DNA of 64,000 bases from Pseudomonas pergaminensis (GTDB lineage Bacteria; Pseudomonadota; Gammaproteobacteria; Pseudomonadales; Pseudomonadaceae). The notes under the pieces are model-generated. The model was not told the DNA's origin and did not search any database. It was given only the letters and a program-made list of their open reading frames with translations. The translations under genes and the position numbers were made by a program. Of the stretch, positions 33,268 through 43,173 are shown in pieces (within the stretch, counting starts at the first letter, position 1; every line of letters starts with the position of its first letter). The stretch is taken from positions 1,240,001 through 1,304,000 of the forward strand of contig NZ_CP078013.2 in the NCBI RefSeq assembly GCF_024112395.2, given 5' to 3'.

Positions 33268-36200
33268 TTAATTCACTTGCTGGGCCAGTTGTGCTGCTTC
33301 GGTCAACTGGCGCACCAGGCGATTGCGCTCGGCAATCTCAAGCTCTACCAGGGATTGCCGACGATCGAGGTAGATATCCGAACGTCTGTACACCACCTCC
33401 TCGTTCAGCCTGTTCAGTTTGTAGCGCGCTACGTTTTCGATGGTCGAGAAAGGCTCAGGGTAACTGCGGGCCAGATACTCGATCCAGAACTCTTCCGTCA
33501 GCAATGAGTTCTGCGCCGCCTGGGTGCCGCTCAGCGCCTGCAAGGTAATGCGTGCCTGATTGATGTCTTGCTCATCGACCCAATCCTCCACGGAATAGAG
33601 CATTTCCTCGCGCCCAATGGGCAAGTTGAATTCTTCGCGAAAGCACATCCGGTAGTACAACTTGATCTCTGCATCGTCCACCTCCAGACCCGCCATGCGC
33701 CGGTCCTGGATATGCGCGTCGGCCAGTTGATCGACCTGGCGCAGGTAGAACAGGCTTTTCGCCAACGCCAGCAACTCGCGGTCTGCCTGGTTGCTGCTGG
33801 CCTGGGTGCGTGCTTGATGCACCTTGTGTACGATCTCCATATCGATAAATACCAGGATGGCGCCATCGCCGCAGGTGCCGTCGGTATAGGTGCTACGGAA
33901 GACCCGGTCGCGTAGCTCGGTCGATTCGCCCATGGCATCGAGCAACTGCCATACCCTTTGGGTGAGGGCTTGCCGAGTGTCTTGGCTGGACCGGTACGAG
34001 AACGATTGGGTCAGGTCGCGCAACACTCGGAACGCGTCTTCTGGTCGCGCACCCTCATGCCGTAGCAATTGATCCCATAGCGCCTGCCGTTGCGCATGTC
34101 GAGCGTTGGGGATACCGGCCAGCCAAAAGCTGACGTCGTTGCTTGTCGCCGGCTGATGCAGTTCACCCGGTAGCAGGCCACCCAGGGCAATGCCGGTGCG
34201 ATCGCGATAGTCGCGAATCCGGCCCAGCGTCTGTTCGCTCAAAGGGTTGTCGTGCAGCACGGTGTGAAGGTTGGTAGGGCCCATGCGCACGTCGGAAAAC
34301 ACCGCCTCGGGCACTGTGGTCAGACGGTTTTCCTGCAGCATCAAATGGCGCAACGTGCTGCGGCGTTCGGCCCCGATGGGCCACTGGTCGATATGGGTCT
34401 GGCGTAGCGACAGCACCTGCAGGCGCGTCATCTGCGAAACGTCCGGCGTCAGGCCCAGAGGGTTGCCGTCCAGGTAGAGGCCCTCCAATCGCGTGAGGCC
34501 GGCCAGGCGCTGACGAGACTCCGGTGTCAGCACGATCAAGTTGTCGCTCAAGTCCAGTTGTTGCAGTTGCGTCATCTGGGTGAGGCTGGTGGGCAGGTCA
34601 TTGAGCATGCAGTCGAGCTTTAAATGAGTCAGTCCGATAAATTTGCTCAGGAAGGCGTTGCCCGTCGGCGGAAAGGAATCACTAACGATCCGCAGGTATT
34701 CAATGTGCTCGAAGCCACGGGTGCCCAGCATGAAGTCGGGGTCGGGCAGGCTGTTGCCGTCCAGGCGCAGCACCAGTTGATGGGAGTCGAAAAGCCCAGT
34801 CTCGTTGTCGTAGGCTGCACGGGTTTCGTGGCGCCAGGCACGCAGGATGCGCTCGGCCATTAGGCGGCGTCGCCCGTAGTTCCAACCCTCCAGGTAGATC
34901 GCAGGGTCGATCGCCTGGTCGTCCACCGGCTGGGGCGTGTCGATCCAGCGCTGCAGTTCGAACTCCAGGGCCTGGTACTCGGCCTTGCGTCGCTCCAGTT
35001 CGATCAACGCGGCGGGTTCGTTCATGCCCAGCGAGTTAATCAGATCCCGGGCGTCGGCGACGCTGAAGCTGGGGTAGATCTCGCGCACCTTGCTCACCAG
35101 GTCCACCGGCTGGTTGCCACCGAACGGCCACAGGCTGCGCAGGGTAAACGGGTAGACGATGAATGAAGTGTCCACGCGCATCGGCGGCTGCAACCACGCC
35201 GGGATATGCGTCAGCCCCAGCAGGGCCTTGATGGCCACGCGTTGGCCCAGGGCCAGGTCGGCAATGGCGTGCCGTAGCGCTTTCGGCTCGGCACCCTCCT
35301 CCACACCCAGTGCACGGCACTCGGCATCGTCGAGGGTCAGGACCACGGCGCCGAGCAGGTCGCGGGTGCCGTCGGGCTGCTCATTGAGCCGATGACCGTC
35401 GCGATCATGGGACTGGTAGCCGCCGTCGATCTTCACCAGTGTGCGGCGGTCGGTGGCACCCGTTTGGCCGGCGCGGGCCAACAGCGGGCCGGCGAGGCTG
35501 GCGTCACGCACTTCCAGGCGCAGGCTCAGTGGCCAGCCGGGTACATCCTTGAGCAGGTGCAGCATGATTTTTTCGCTGTCGGGGTTGGCCAGGGTACTCA
35601 GGTAAAGGCCTTCGTAGGCGCGGTTCAAACGCATATCGTCAGCAGTGAGTCGGACCTGTTCGGCCAGGCGCAAACCCACTTCGTCGCGCTTATGCAATTG
35701 CTTGAGTTCGTTGGGGCTCGATTGCCCGATAATCGCCTTTACCGCGCTGACGGGCAGTTGCGGGAAGTGCGCGTGCAGGCGCCGTTCCAGGCTCGTCGCG
35801 CCTTGCTCGCTCTGGGCGTAGAGGATGTCGAACAGTTGCGCCCGTTCGCGCCAGGCGTACTCAGCGATTTTCTTCGACAGTTTGAACAGGCGTTCCTCCT
35901 GTGAGGTGGGCAGTTCACCCAGCAGCGCGCGGCAGACCTGATCGTTCAAAACAATACGGGTGAGGGGCTCCAAGCCTCGGCTCTGCGCTTCGGTCAATTG
36001 AATGCGTTCGCTGCTGGCCCCGCTGCTGGCCGGGTAGCGCTGGATCACTTGGCCTTGCGCGTTGATGATCTCCAAGGCATGGCTGTGGGGCCAGGCCGGC
36101 AAGCTGGTGACCAGCAGCAGTTGCAGGGAAGGCCGCGCATTGCGCGTGGCCGAGTAGACACTCATGGCCTGGATGAACTGCAGGATCTCGCGCTCGATGT

Positions 36201-39200
36201 GAAAGCGTTTGCTGGTGTCCTGCAACAACGGCGGTGGTGGCAGCCCGCTGCTGTGCACCTCTCGCAACGCCTGCGCCGGCGTGTCGGTGAGGCGCATGAT
36301 CTGTGCGGCGGTGGTTTGGTCGACGTGATAGTGGGCGGGGCCCAGGCGATAAAACAGGCGGTGATCGTCCCAGGTCAGCGGGTTTTCACTGGACAGGCGC
36401 CAGGCACCCTGGCGGTTATGTTCCAGGCGCGGGGTATCGACGCCGACTTTTTGCGGGTGCTTGAGCCGCCACTTGCGCAGCCGGTTGTCGTAGACGATCG
36501 GGTACAGCGAGCCATACAGCGGCAGCAACTGTTGGCCTTCCCACTGATAGAGGCCCAGGGCGTCGGGCTTGAGGTCATGGGGCAGCACCACGCTTTGCTC
36601 ATACTGGCCAAGCGACTGGTCCAGCGGGCTGACCTGTCCTTCAGGGCTGCGTCGGGTGCTCATCAAGTCGCCCAGGGTGTCGCGCAAGCCTTGGGCATCG
36701 CTGGCGCTGTTCATCCCCAGTTTCAGGCGCTCGCCGGGTTGCAGGACCGAGCCCACGGCCAAGTAGAGACTGTCAATGGCCGGTGACACCGGGATCGGCC
36801 CGGCGTTGCGCATGTCGTAGGCCTCATAGTGGCCCTGGCCGTAGTGCAGCAGTTCCACGGTGGTGTCATCGGGACCGCTGGAGACATAGCGATCGGCCGG
36901 GGGGCCATTGCTCACCTCGGTGACCACAAAGTCGCGCTTGCAGGTGCTGCGCAACAGGCTGGCGATGAAATCGCGTGCCCATAGGTCGGTGTCCGGGTTG
37001 TAGGCCCGAGGGTGGTAGAGGCCGTCGATCACGATGTCGATGCGCAGGGCGGTGCGATGGTGTTCGAGGTTCTCCCGCACCGCCTGGGGCAGGCTGGCAT
37101 CGCGCAGGAAGGCGGCTTGTTGGTTGGCATCGAGGGGCGTTTGCAGCAACAGTTGTTGCAGGTTGGCCGAGGTCAGGGGCGGGTAGAGCCCGCGCAGTTT
37201 TTTCAGTAGTGGTGTGACGGTCACCAACGGTGGGGGCACCTGGATCGGCAGCCACTGGCGTGCGCTGTCCTCAACAGGGACTTCGTCGCGGGCATAACCG
37301 TCGTAGCGCGTCATGGCGGTAAACAACGGGTGGCGGTGGGTTTTTGCCAGTTCACTGATTTGCACGCGCAGGCGCGCAATGCGTTGAGCCACGGTCAGGT
37401 GTGGGCTGCCTTCCTTGCCGAGCAGTGAGGTGGCGGGTTGCTGGTTCAGGATCAATTCGAACAGCTGTTCCTGAGTGTGCGCGGAGGTGAGGGGATCGGT
37501 CAGTCCGCCGTAGGTGCCATCGTCACGACGCATCAATTCGACGGTGTGGGAGAGGCCATTCTCGCGGGCGGCATAACGTTCGATCAGCACGCCGCGCTGG
37601 TCGTGCACGTTAATACACGCATCGACCGGCCAGGCGGGCACTTGGGTCAACAGGCACAACACGGTGCCATCGGCGTGGGGCGGCATATGCCCGCGTCTTG
37701 AGAAGTCCTTGATCAACTGCTCGATGACTCGGTCGGCCTGCAGGCGCCGGACCCCTTCGGTGAGGTTGACGGGTGCGGGGTCGCCGGCCCACACGCGATC
37801 CAGGGTGGTGCGGTCGGCGGCGGTGCTGCGTAGCATCCTTTCCATCTCGATACGGGGCACGGCCGTGGAGCCGTCGGGCAACATGCGCTCGGCCAGTTGG
37901 ATGTCCGAAAGGGTGTGGGCGTTGTGCAGGTCCAGGGTCCAGGCTTGCAGCGCCGGGTCGAACAGGATCGGTGGGGCAAAGCGGCCGGCGTTTTCGAGCT
38001 TGAGCACAAAGCGCATGCTCTGCGCGTCATAGCTGACCTCCACGACGTGGCGCTCCTGATCTTTTTGCAGCCACGCGTATTGTTTACTGTCGACCTGGTA
38101 CACCCCTTGGGCGTTGGCGATTTGGCCGTCGAGCAGGTGCTGATCAAGGATCGCATAGGGGCCGATATCCGGCTTCCAAAGGGCGTGGCTGCCGTCGGCA
38201 TGGGTCACTTTGCGCGGGTTGCCCAGTTGGTGCAAAAGGCGTGTCATGCGCTGGTTGTGCACACGGCCGGCGGTGGTGATCAACAGGCCATTGATGGCCA
38301 AGTCGGCAATGTCCGCCAGGGCAGACGCAAACTCACTGGCTTCGCCACGCGCCGCTTCGTTGATGCCGATGATCACGCTATAGGCCAGGCTGCCGAACAC
38401 CGCCACTTGCATCACGCGATTCAGCCCGGTGACGCCGCCGGGCATGGGCGTGAGCAGCAGCTCCAAGACTTCCCGGGCCATGGCCGCGACGCCATCGATC
38501 AGGGCCTGCAAGTCACGCTCCGAACGACGGGTGGCCAGGGTCGAGAGGTTGGCCTGGTAGCGCTGCACCTCACGGTAGGTGCAGGCTTGCACCAGGGACT
38601 CCTTGCGACCGTGCTTGGGGTCGGGGGTAAAGCGCAAGCCATCAAGGGCACGTTGCGGGAACAGGCGGTGGAAGGTGTCGTAGAGGAAACCGGCTACGGG
38701 GCTCAGGCCTACCGGGCGTGGCGCATCCTTGAGCAGTTGCTTGAATCCGTGCATTTCAGCCATCGGCAACTGGCGGGCGAACCAGCCCAAGTCCCCTTCG
38801 CTGTGGCTGGTCTTGAGTTGCTGCATGAACGCCGCGTGCGCGGCGTTGGCGTCGCGGTGGTAACGCAGGGCGCCCCCAGGTCGGAAGGGGAAGTATGACA
38901 GCACCCCGTGGGCGGCGACGCGGATCAGCAGCAGCGGTACCGGCACGGTTTGCCCTGACGGTACGAACGGCACGGCAGGCAACACGGTGATCCCGGTGCT
39001 CATGCCCAGGGTGTCGAAGGGCAGGGCCGGGCCGCTGCCGTCGAGGGCGGCGTTGAGGCTGGCAAGAAGGTCGCGGGTCACGCCAGTGTGGGCGCGGTTG
39101 CGGTACGCCTCCAGCGCTTCAAAGCGCAGGCAGGCCTCGCTGCTCGCTTGCAGCAGGCCCTGCAATTTGCCGCCCTGGCCCAAGGCGGTTTGCAGGCGCT

Positions 39201-39795
39201 TGTCGAGTTGACCGCCCAGGTCCAGGTCACGGGCAATGGCGATGAACTGGCTGACGGTCAGTTGAAGGTTGTCTGCGCCACTCAGGTAAGACGATTCGAC
39301 AAATGTCTGCCCTGACGCCTGAGGCTGGGACGTGGCGAAATCGAAGTTCAGGCAGGCGGCGTCCCACAGCGATAACGTGGAGACATGGGGGCGATATTTC
39401 CATTCGTCGTAGGCACGGCGAAAGCGGCTGCGGTGAGTCCCATTGAGGTGAGCGCTGGCGCGGGGTTCCCAGGGCAGTGGCGGTTGCAACTCTTCGAGGT
39501 AGCGGGTGTGCAGGAATAGGTTGTGCGGGTCCAGGCCGCCGATGCGGTTGCGCAGCTGAGTCGTGCCGTCGGATTGGAAGGCTTGGAGCAGGGCCGCATT
39601 TTCGCGGTCCACCGCCTTGATCGCCTGGTGGGCTTCGCGTTGCAGCCTGACGTAGTCCCGTTGCTCCTGTGGGGTCAGGCTGCTCATCGTCCGCGCCAAG
39701 GTTTCGCGGATCATTTCCAGGGCTTGCTGGCGGGCCCAGGATTCACTGGATTGCAGGTTGCCCGACAAGCCATTGAGCAGTAGATGGGTAGGCAT
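33268..39795 (-). CDS. giant toxin/effector-like protein 4: duplicated DUF6543-type body, LRRs and C-terminal NEL E3 ligase
   Basis: About 2175 residues, the largest gene here. Organisation parallels giant protein 1, but the middle module occurs twice: ALWKPDIGPYAILDQHLLDG near 535 and LGLYQWEGQQLLPLYGSLYP near 1080. Each is followed by a PPLLxD/PPILFD-type stretch. A hydrophobic block lies near 450-510 (VMQVAVFGSLAYSVIIGI). LRRs lie at about 1695-1835 (LQQLDLSDNLIVLTPESR, LEGLYLDGNPLGLTPDVS). The NEL domain has the CxD motif GTCGDGA, Cys near 1975. Start at 39795 follows AAAGGA; a GTG at 39813 is an alternative. It lies 65 bases downstream of opgC on the same strand. Host ubiquitination is inferred from the NEL family. 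Confidence 0.8.
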   Translation of the reverse strand: MPTHLLLNGLSGNLQSSESWARQQALEMIRETLARTMSSLTPQEQRDYVRLQREAHQAIKAVDRENAALLQAFQSDGTTQLRNRIGGLDPHNLFLHTRYLEELQPPLPWEPRASAHLNGTHRSRFRRAYDEWKYRPHVSTLSLWDAACLNFDFATSQPQASGQTFVESSYLSGADNLQLTVSQFIAIARDLDLGGQLDKRLQTALGQGGKLQGLLQASSEACLRFEALEAYRNRAHTGVTRDLLASLNAALDGSGPALPFDTLGMSTGITVLPAVPFVPSGQTVPVPLLLIRVAAHGVLSYFPFRPGGALRYHRDANAAHAAFMQQLKTSHSEGDLGWFARQLPMAEMHGFKQLLKDAPRPVGLSPVAGFLYDTFHRLFPQRALDGLRFTPDPKHGRKESLVQACTYREVQRYQANLSTLATRRSERDLQALIDGVAAMAREVLELLLTPMPGGVTGLNRVMQVAVFGSLAYSVIIGINEAARGEASEFASALADIADLAINGLLITTAGRVHNQRMTRLLHQLGNPRKVTHADGSHALWKPDIGPYAILDQHLLDGQIANAQGVYQVDSKQYAWLQKDQERHVVEVSYDAQSMRFVLKLENAGRFAPPILFDPALQAWTLDLHNAHTLSDIQLAERMLPDGSTAVPRIEMERMLRSTAADRTTLDRVWAGDPAPVNLTEGVRRLQADRVIEQLIKDFSRRGHMPPHADGTVLCLLTQVPAWPVDACINVHDQRGVLIERYAARENGLSHTVELMRRDDGTYGGLTDPLTSAHTQEQLFELILNQQPATSLLGKEGSPHLTVAQRIARLRVQISELAKTHRHPLFTAMTRYDGYARDEVPVEDSARQWLPIQVPPPLVTVTPLLKKLRGLYPPLTSANLQQLLLQTPLDANQQAAFLRDASLPQAVRENLEHHRTALRIDIVIDGLYHPRAYNPDTDLWARDFIASLLRSTCKRDFVVTEVSNGPPADRYVSSGPDDTTVELLHYGQGHYEAYDMRNAGPIPVSPAIDSLYLAVGSVLQPGERLKLGMNSASDAQGLRDTLGDLMSTRRSPEGQVSPLDQSLGQYEQSVVLPHDLKPDALGLYQWEGQQLLPLYGSLYPIVYDNRLRKWRLKHPQKVGVDTPRLEHNRQGAWRLSSENPLTWDDHRLFYRLGPAHYHVDQTTAAQIMRLTDTPAQALREVHSSGLPPPPLLQDTSKRFHIEREILQFIQAMSVYSATRNARPSLQLLLVTSLPAWPHSHALEIINAQGQVIQRYPASSGASSERIQLTEAQSRGLEPLTRIVLNDQVCRALLGELPTSQEERLFKLSKKIAEYAWRERAQLFDILYAQSEQGATSLERRLHAHFPQLPVSAVKAIIGQSSPNELKQLHKRDEVGLRLAEQVRLTADDMRLNRAYEGLYLSTLANPDSEKIMLHLLKDVPGWPLSLRLEVRDASLAGPLLARAGQTGATDRRTLVKIDGGYQSHDRDGHRLNEQPDGTRDLLGAVVLTLDDAECRALGVEEGAEPKALRHAIADLALGQRVAIKALLGLTHIPAWLQPPMRVDTSFIVYPFTLRSLWPFGGNQPVDLVSKVREIYPSFSVADARDLINSLGMNEPAALIELERRKAEYQALEFELQRWIDTPQPVDDQAIDPAIYLEGWNYGRRRLMAERILRAWRHETRAAYDNETGLFDSHQLVLRLDGNSLPDPDFMLGTRGFEHIEYLRIVSDSFPPTGNAFLSKFIGLTHLKLDCMLNDLPTSLTQMTQLQQLDLSDNLIVLTPESRQRLAGLTRLEGLYLDGNPLGLTPDVSQMTRLQVLSLRQTHIDQWPIGAERRSTLRHLMLQENRLTTVPEAVFSDVRMGPTNLHTVLHDNPLSEQTLGRIRDYRDRTGIALGGLLPGELHQPATSNDVSFWLAGIPNARHAQRQALWDQLLRHEGARPEDAFRVLRDLTQSFSYRSSQDTRQALTQRVWQLLDAMGESTELRDRVFRSTYTDGTCGDGAILVFIDMEIVHKVHQARTQASSNQADRELLALAKSLFYLRQVDQLADAHIQDRRMAGLEVDDAEIKLYYRMCFREEFNLPIGREEMLYSVEDWVDEQDINQARITLQALSGTQAAQNSLLTEEFWIEYLARSYPEPFSTIENVARYKLNRLNEEVVYRRSDIYLDRRQSLVELEIAERNRLVRQLTEAAQLAQQVN

Positions 39796-39860
39796 GGGGC
39801 CATGTCCTTTCACGGGTTAAGTGGAAGGCAATGGAAGCATCTGGCCCCTACCGTTGGGCG

Positions 39861-40988
39861 CTAGCTATGTAGCGCGGCGCGGGGTTGCCGGTCCAGGCGC
39901 TTGATCAACTCCAACCAGGCTGCGAGGCCGGCCATCAGCAACGCGCCGATCACGGCGGTGGTCAACTGCATGGCGACGGCGTCGTTGGCCATGGCGTTGA
40001 TCATGTCCGCCAGGGGCGCCAGTACCACCCCCAGGCAAAACACTTCCAGGGAATAACGGCCCATGCGGCAGATTTCGCCGGCCACGCGGTTCTGCGTCCA
40101 GCCGGCACCCGGCAACAGCTTGGCGGTGACGTATGCCAGCGCGAGGAAATGCACCAGGCGCACCGGTGACAGGTCGGTCTTGCTGATGGGGTACAGCCAG
40201 TTGCTGAGCGCCGCCGGCATCCACGCATCGTGGATCTCGGGCCAGCGCCACGACAGGGTGATCACCCCGGCCACCAGCACGTAGACCGCCGAAGCAACAA
40301 ACAGTGGCTGACGCAGCAAGGGCCGGGTTTCGGCGGTTTTAGGCCGCTGGCTGTAGATCGCCGCCGCGCCGCCCAGCACAAACAACAGCTGCCAGGTGAC
40401 CGGGTTGAAGTACCACACACCGTCGCTGATCGCCCGCAGGTTCCAGCCCATCCACGGGGCCAGCAGGTAGATCGCCAGTGACACCGCCACCACGGCCTCG
40501 ACTTTGCGTACCAGCATCGGCAGCACCAGCGGCAACCCCGCCAGTAACACGATGTACAGCGGCAGTGGGTCCATCAGGTTGGGCTTGAAGCGCAGCAGCA
40601 ACTCGTCGGTGAGAGCTTGTTGCGGGTGGGTGACGAAGTGCGTCAGGCCCATTTCCTCGACCAGGTCACGGGTTTCCACATGGCTGTTGGCGAAGAACAC
40701 GATGCCCATCAGCAAGGCCAGCAGGAAGATATGCACCACGTACAGCACCCAGGCGCGGCGCAGGATTTTCAGGCAGGCCATCCAGTAGCCGTCGCGCTGC
40801 ATGATCTTGCCGTACGCCAACACGGCGGCAAAACCGGCGAGGAACACAAACACCTCGGCGGCATCGCTGAAACCGATGTTGCGCAAGGTGATCTGGCCCA
40901 GGGGATTGTGGGGGACGTGATCCCAGAATATGAAGATCAACGCCAGGCCCCGAAAAAAATCGATGCGCGGGTCGCGTCCGTTCGGCAT
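39861..40988 (-). CDS. opgC: OpgC family membrane acyltransferase (periplasmic glucan modification)
   Basis: A 375-residue polytopic membrane protein with about ten hydrophobic segments. It opens with RDPRIDFFRGLALIFIFWDH and has FSDAAEVFVFLAGFAAVLAYG and SPVRLVHFLALAYVTAKLLP, all typical of OpgC. OpgC proteins add succinyl groups to osmoregulated periplasmic glucans at the inner membrane. The glucan synthase genes opgGH are not in this window. It is followed on the same strand by giant gene 4 after 65 bases, so read-through is possible. Confidence 0.87.
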   Translation of the reverse strand: MPNGRDPRIDFFRGLALIFIFWDHVPHNPLGQITLRNIGFSDAAEVFVFLAGFAAVLAYGKIMQRDGYWMACLKILRRAWVLYVVHIFLLALLMGIVFFANSHVETRDLVEEMGLTHFVTHPQQALTDELLLRFKPNLMDPLPLYIVLLAGLPLVLPMLVRKVEAVVAVSLAIYLLAPWMGWNLRAISDGVWYFNPVTWQLLFVLGGAAAIYSQRPKTAETRPLLRQPLFVASAVYVLVAGVITLSWRWPEIHDAWMPAALSNWLYPISKTDLSPVRLVHFLALAYVTAKLLPGAGWTQNRVAGEICRMGRYSLEVFCLGVVLAPLADMINAMANDAVAMQLTTAVIGALLMAGLAAWLELIKRLDRQPRAALHS

Positions 40989-41120
40989 GGCTACAAGCTC
41001 TTGAACAAAGTGTTTAGTAATGACAGGCGAGCGCGGGTGTAGTCGTACGCCGCACGTCGGGCGGGCGCAGGTTGGCGGTATTTGTAAGCAATTGCAAAGG
41101 TTGGGTATTACTGAATGTCT

Positions 41121-41417
41121 CTAGACATCAATGATGACCAGCGTGCCATGGCTGCCCGCAAGTACCGCATGGGCGATACCGGCTTCCACGAGGTACATCT
41201 GGCCGGCGCCTACCCTGATCTCGCTGTTGCCGATGCTCAAGCGCAACTGACCATCGATCACCAGTAACCCTTCGTTGTAGGCATGGGTTTCCTCCTCGTG
41301 AGCCTGTTCGTCCATGCGCAACACCTTGATCCGCGCCGGGCCGACCTGGCCCAGGCGCGTGGATTTCCAGCTGTCGGGCAGTTGCCCGGCGATGGCGGCG
41401 AAGTCCAGTAACGGCAT
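41121..41417 (-). CDS. small cupin-domain protein
   Basis: A 98-residue single cupin fold. The pattern HEEETHAYNEGLLVIDGQLRL corresponds to cupin motif 1 (H-x-H...E...G) and GQMYLVEAGIAHAV to motif 2 with its histidine, so a bound metal is plausible. AAGGA precedes the ATG at 41417. It lies 67 bases downstream of the glutamate-synthase-like gene on the same strand and probably belongs to its transcript. Substrate is unknown. Confidence 0.82.
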   Translation of the reverse strand: MPLLDFAAIAGQLPDSWKSTRLGQVGPARIKVLRMDEQAHEEETHAYNEGLLVIDGQLRLSIGNSEIRVGAGQMYLVEAGIAHAVLAGSHGTLVIIDV

Positions 41418-41484
41418 GTGAAGTTCCTTGTTTCAACGATGCCGTCGGTGGTCCGGTTCAGCGATAGGGGTTGGGGTATTGATG

Positions 41485-43104
41485 TTACGCAGCGCTGGCT
41501 TCATGGGGCTCAAAACTGTCGGCCCGCGCCATCTGCCACATCCGCGAATAAAACTCGCCATTCACCTCGCCGGTCAACAACTCGCCGGGCTTGAGGAACA
41601 CATGCAACTGCGAGAACAACTTGATCTCGGTCGCCGACATGCGCCGCACCAGATGCTTGGCCGACAGCTGCGAGGGGTGATCCAGGCCCGCCGCGGCGAG
41701 CATTTCCGCCAAGGCCTTGAGTGTGTTGCGGTGGAAGTTGAACACGCGCTGGGCTTTGTCCGGCACCACCAGGGCGCGTTGGCGCAGTGGGTCTTGGGTG
41801 GCAACGCCGGTCGGGCATTTATTGGTGTGACAGCTTTGCGATTGAATGCAGCCGATGGCAAACATAAAGCCGCGCGCCGAGTTGGCCCAGTCGGCGCCGA
41901 TGGCCAGCACGCTGGCGATGTCGAAGGCGCTGACGATCTTGCCGCTGGCGCCTAGCTTGATCTTGTCGCGCAGGTTCAGGCCCACCAGGGTGTTGTGCAC
42001 GAACAGCAGGCCTTCGCGCAGTGGCACGCCGATATGGTCGGTGAACTCCACGGGCGCGGCGCCAGTGCCGCCTTCCTTGCCGTCCACCACAATGAAGTCC
42101 GGGAGGATGCCGGTTTCGAGCATGGCCTTGGCGATGCCCATGAATTCCCATGGGTGACCCAGGCAGAACTTGAACCCCACCGGTTTGCCGCCGGACAGTT
42201 CGCGCAGTTGGGCGATGAACTGCATCAGTTCGATGGGCGTGGAGAAGGCACTGTGGCGTGACGGCGAGATGCAGTCTTCGCCCATCATGATGCCGCGGGT
42301 CTCGGCGATTTCCTGTGTCACCTTGTGCTTGGGCAGGATCCCGCCATGGCCGGGTTTGGCGCCCTGGCTCATCTTGATTTCGATCATGCGCACTTGCGGG
42401 TTCTGCGCCTGTGCGGCGAAGCGTTCCGGGTCGAAACGGCCGTCGCTGGTGCGGCAGCCGAAGTAGCCGCTGCCCAGTTCCCAGGTCAGGTCGCCGCCGT
42501 TTTCGCGGTGGTAGGGGCTGATGCTGCCTTCGCCGGTGTCATGGGCGAAGTTGCCGAGCTTGGCGCCCTGGTTCAGCGCACGAATCGCGTTGGCACTCAG
42601 CGAGCCGAAGCTCATCGCCGAGATATTGAACACCGATGCTGAGTACGGCTGCGTGCACTGCGGGCCGCCGACCATCACGCGGAATGCGCTGGGGTCGCTG
42701 AGCGGCGCCGGGCGCATGGAGTGGCCGATGAATTCGAAGCCCGACTGGTACACGTCGATCAAGGTGCCGAAGGGTTTGTCCGCCGTCTCGTTCTTGGCGC
42801 GTGAGTAGACCAGCGAGCGCTGGGCGCGGGAGAAGGGCAGGGCGTCGCTGTCGGATTCGAGCAGGTACTGGCGGATTTCCGGGCGGATGGCTTCTACCAG
42901 ATAACGGATATTGCCCAGGATCGGGTAGTTGCGGCGTACCGCGTGGGGGCTTTGCAGCAGGTCGAACAGACCGATCAGGCTCAGCACGCCCGTGACGAGG
43001 GTAATAGGCCACAGCCAGTCATGTTCGATAAAGGGGAGGCTGGCGAGGGTGAAAATGACACACACGGCAAAGAAGGCGTAACGACTCAGCAGGGACAGAC
43101 TCAT
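41485..43104 (-). CDS. FMN-binding glutamate synthase family protein (GltB-like core)
   Basis: About 539 residues: two N-terminal membrane segments (YAFFAVCVIFTLASL; WPITLVTGVLSLIGLFDLL) followed by the FMN-binding glutamate synthase core. Signatures are SFGSLSANAIRALNQGAK, GGDLTWELGSGYFGC, GTGAAPVEFTDHIGVPLREG and the iron-sulfur cysteines in CIQSQSCHTNKCPTGVATQD. It lacks the glutaminase and C-terminal domains of full GltB, so the true reaction is uncertain; related proteins act on glutamate or methylamine-derived substrates. I start it at 43104 because AAGGA lies 7 bases upstream; ATG at 43128 is an alternative. It follows a luxR gene on the same strand. Confidence 0.85.
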   Translation of the reverse strand: MSLSLLSRYAFFAVCVIFTLASLPFIEHDWLWPITLVTGVLSLIGLFDLLQSPHAVRRNYPILGNIRYLVEAIRPEIRQYLLESDSDALPFSRAQRSLVYSRAKNETADKPFGTLIDVYQSGFEFIGHSMRPAPLSDPSAFRVMVGGPQCTQPYSASVFNISAMSFGSLSANAIRALNQGAKLGNFAHDTGEGSISPYHRENGGDLTWELGSGYFGCRTSDGRFDPERFAAQAQNPQVRMIEIKMSQGAKPGHGGILPKHKVTQEIAETRGIMMGEDCISPSRHSAFSTPIELMQFIAQLRELSGGKPVGFKFCLGHPWEFMGIAKAMLETGILPDFIVVDGKEGGTGAAPVEFTDHIGVPLREGLLFVHNTLVGLNLRDKIKLGASGKIVSAFDIASVLAIGADWANSARGFMFAIGCIQSQSCHTNKCPTGVATQDPLRQRALVVPDKAQRVFNFHRNTLKALAEMLAAAGLDHPSQLSAKHLVRRMSATEIKLFSQLHVFLKPGELLTGEVNGEFYSRMWQMARADSFEPHEASAA

Positions 43105-43136
43105 ACGTTTTTCCTTGGTTTCACTCATCAGGACCT

Positions 43137-43164
43137 GTAGGCGCCCGGCAAGCCGGGCTCCTAC
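43137..43164. repeat. REP hairpin between luxR and the glutamate-synthase-like gene
   Basis: GTAGGCGCCCGGC-AA-GCCGGGCTCCTAC, 13-bp arms with one mismatch. On the leftward transcript it comes 9 bases after the luxR stop and 33 before the next start, so it may limit read-through. Confidence 0.7.
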
Positions 43165-43173
43165 GGGGCTCAA

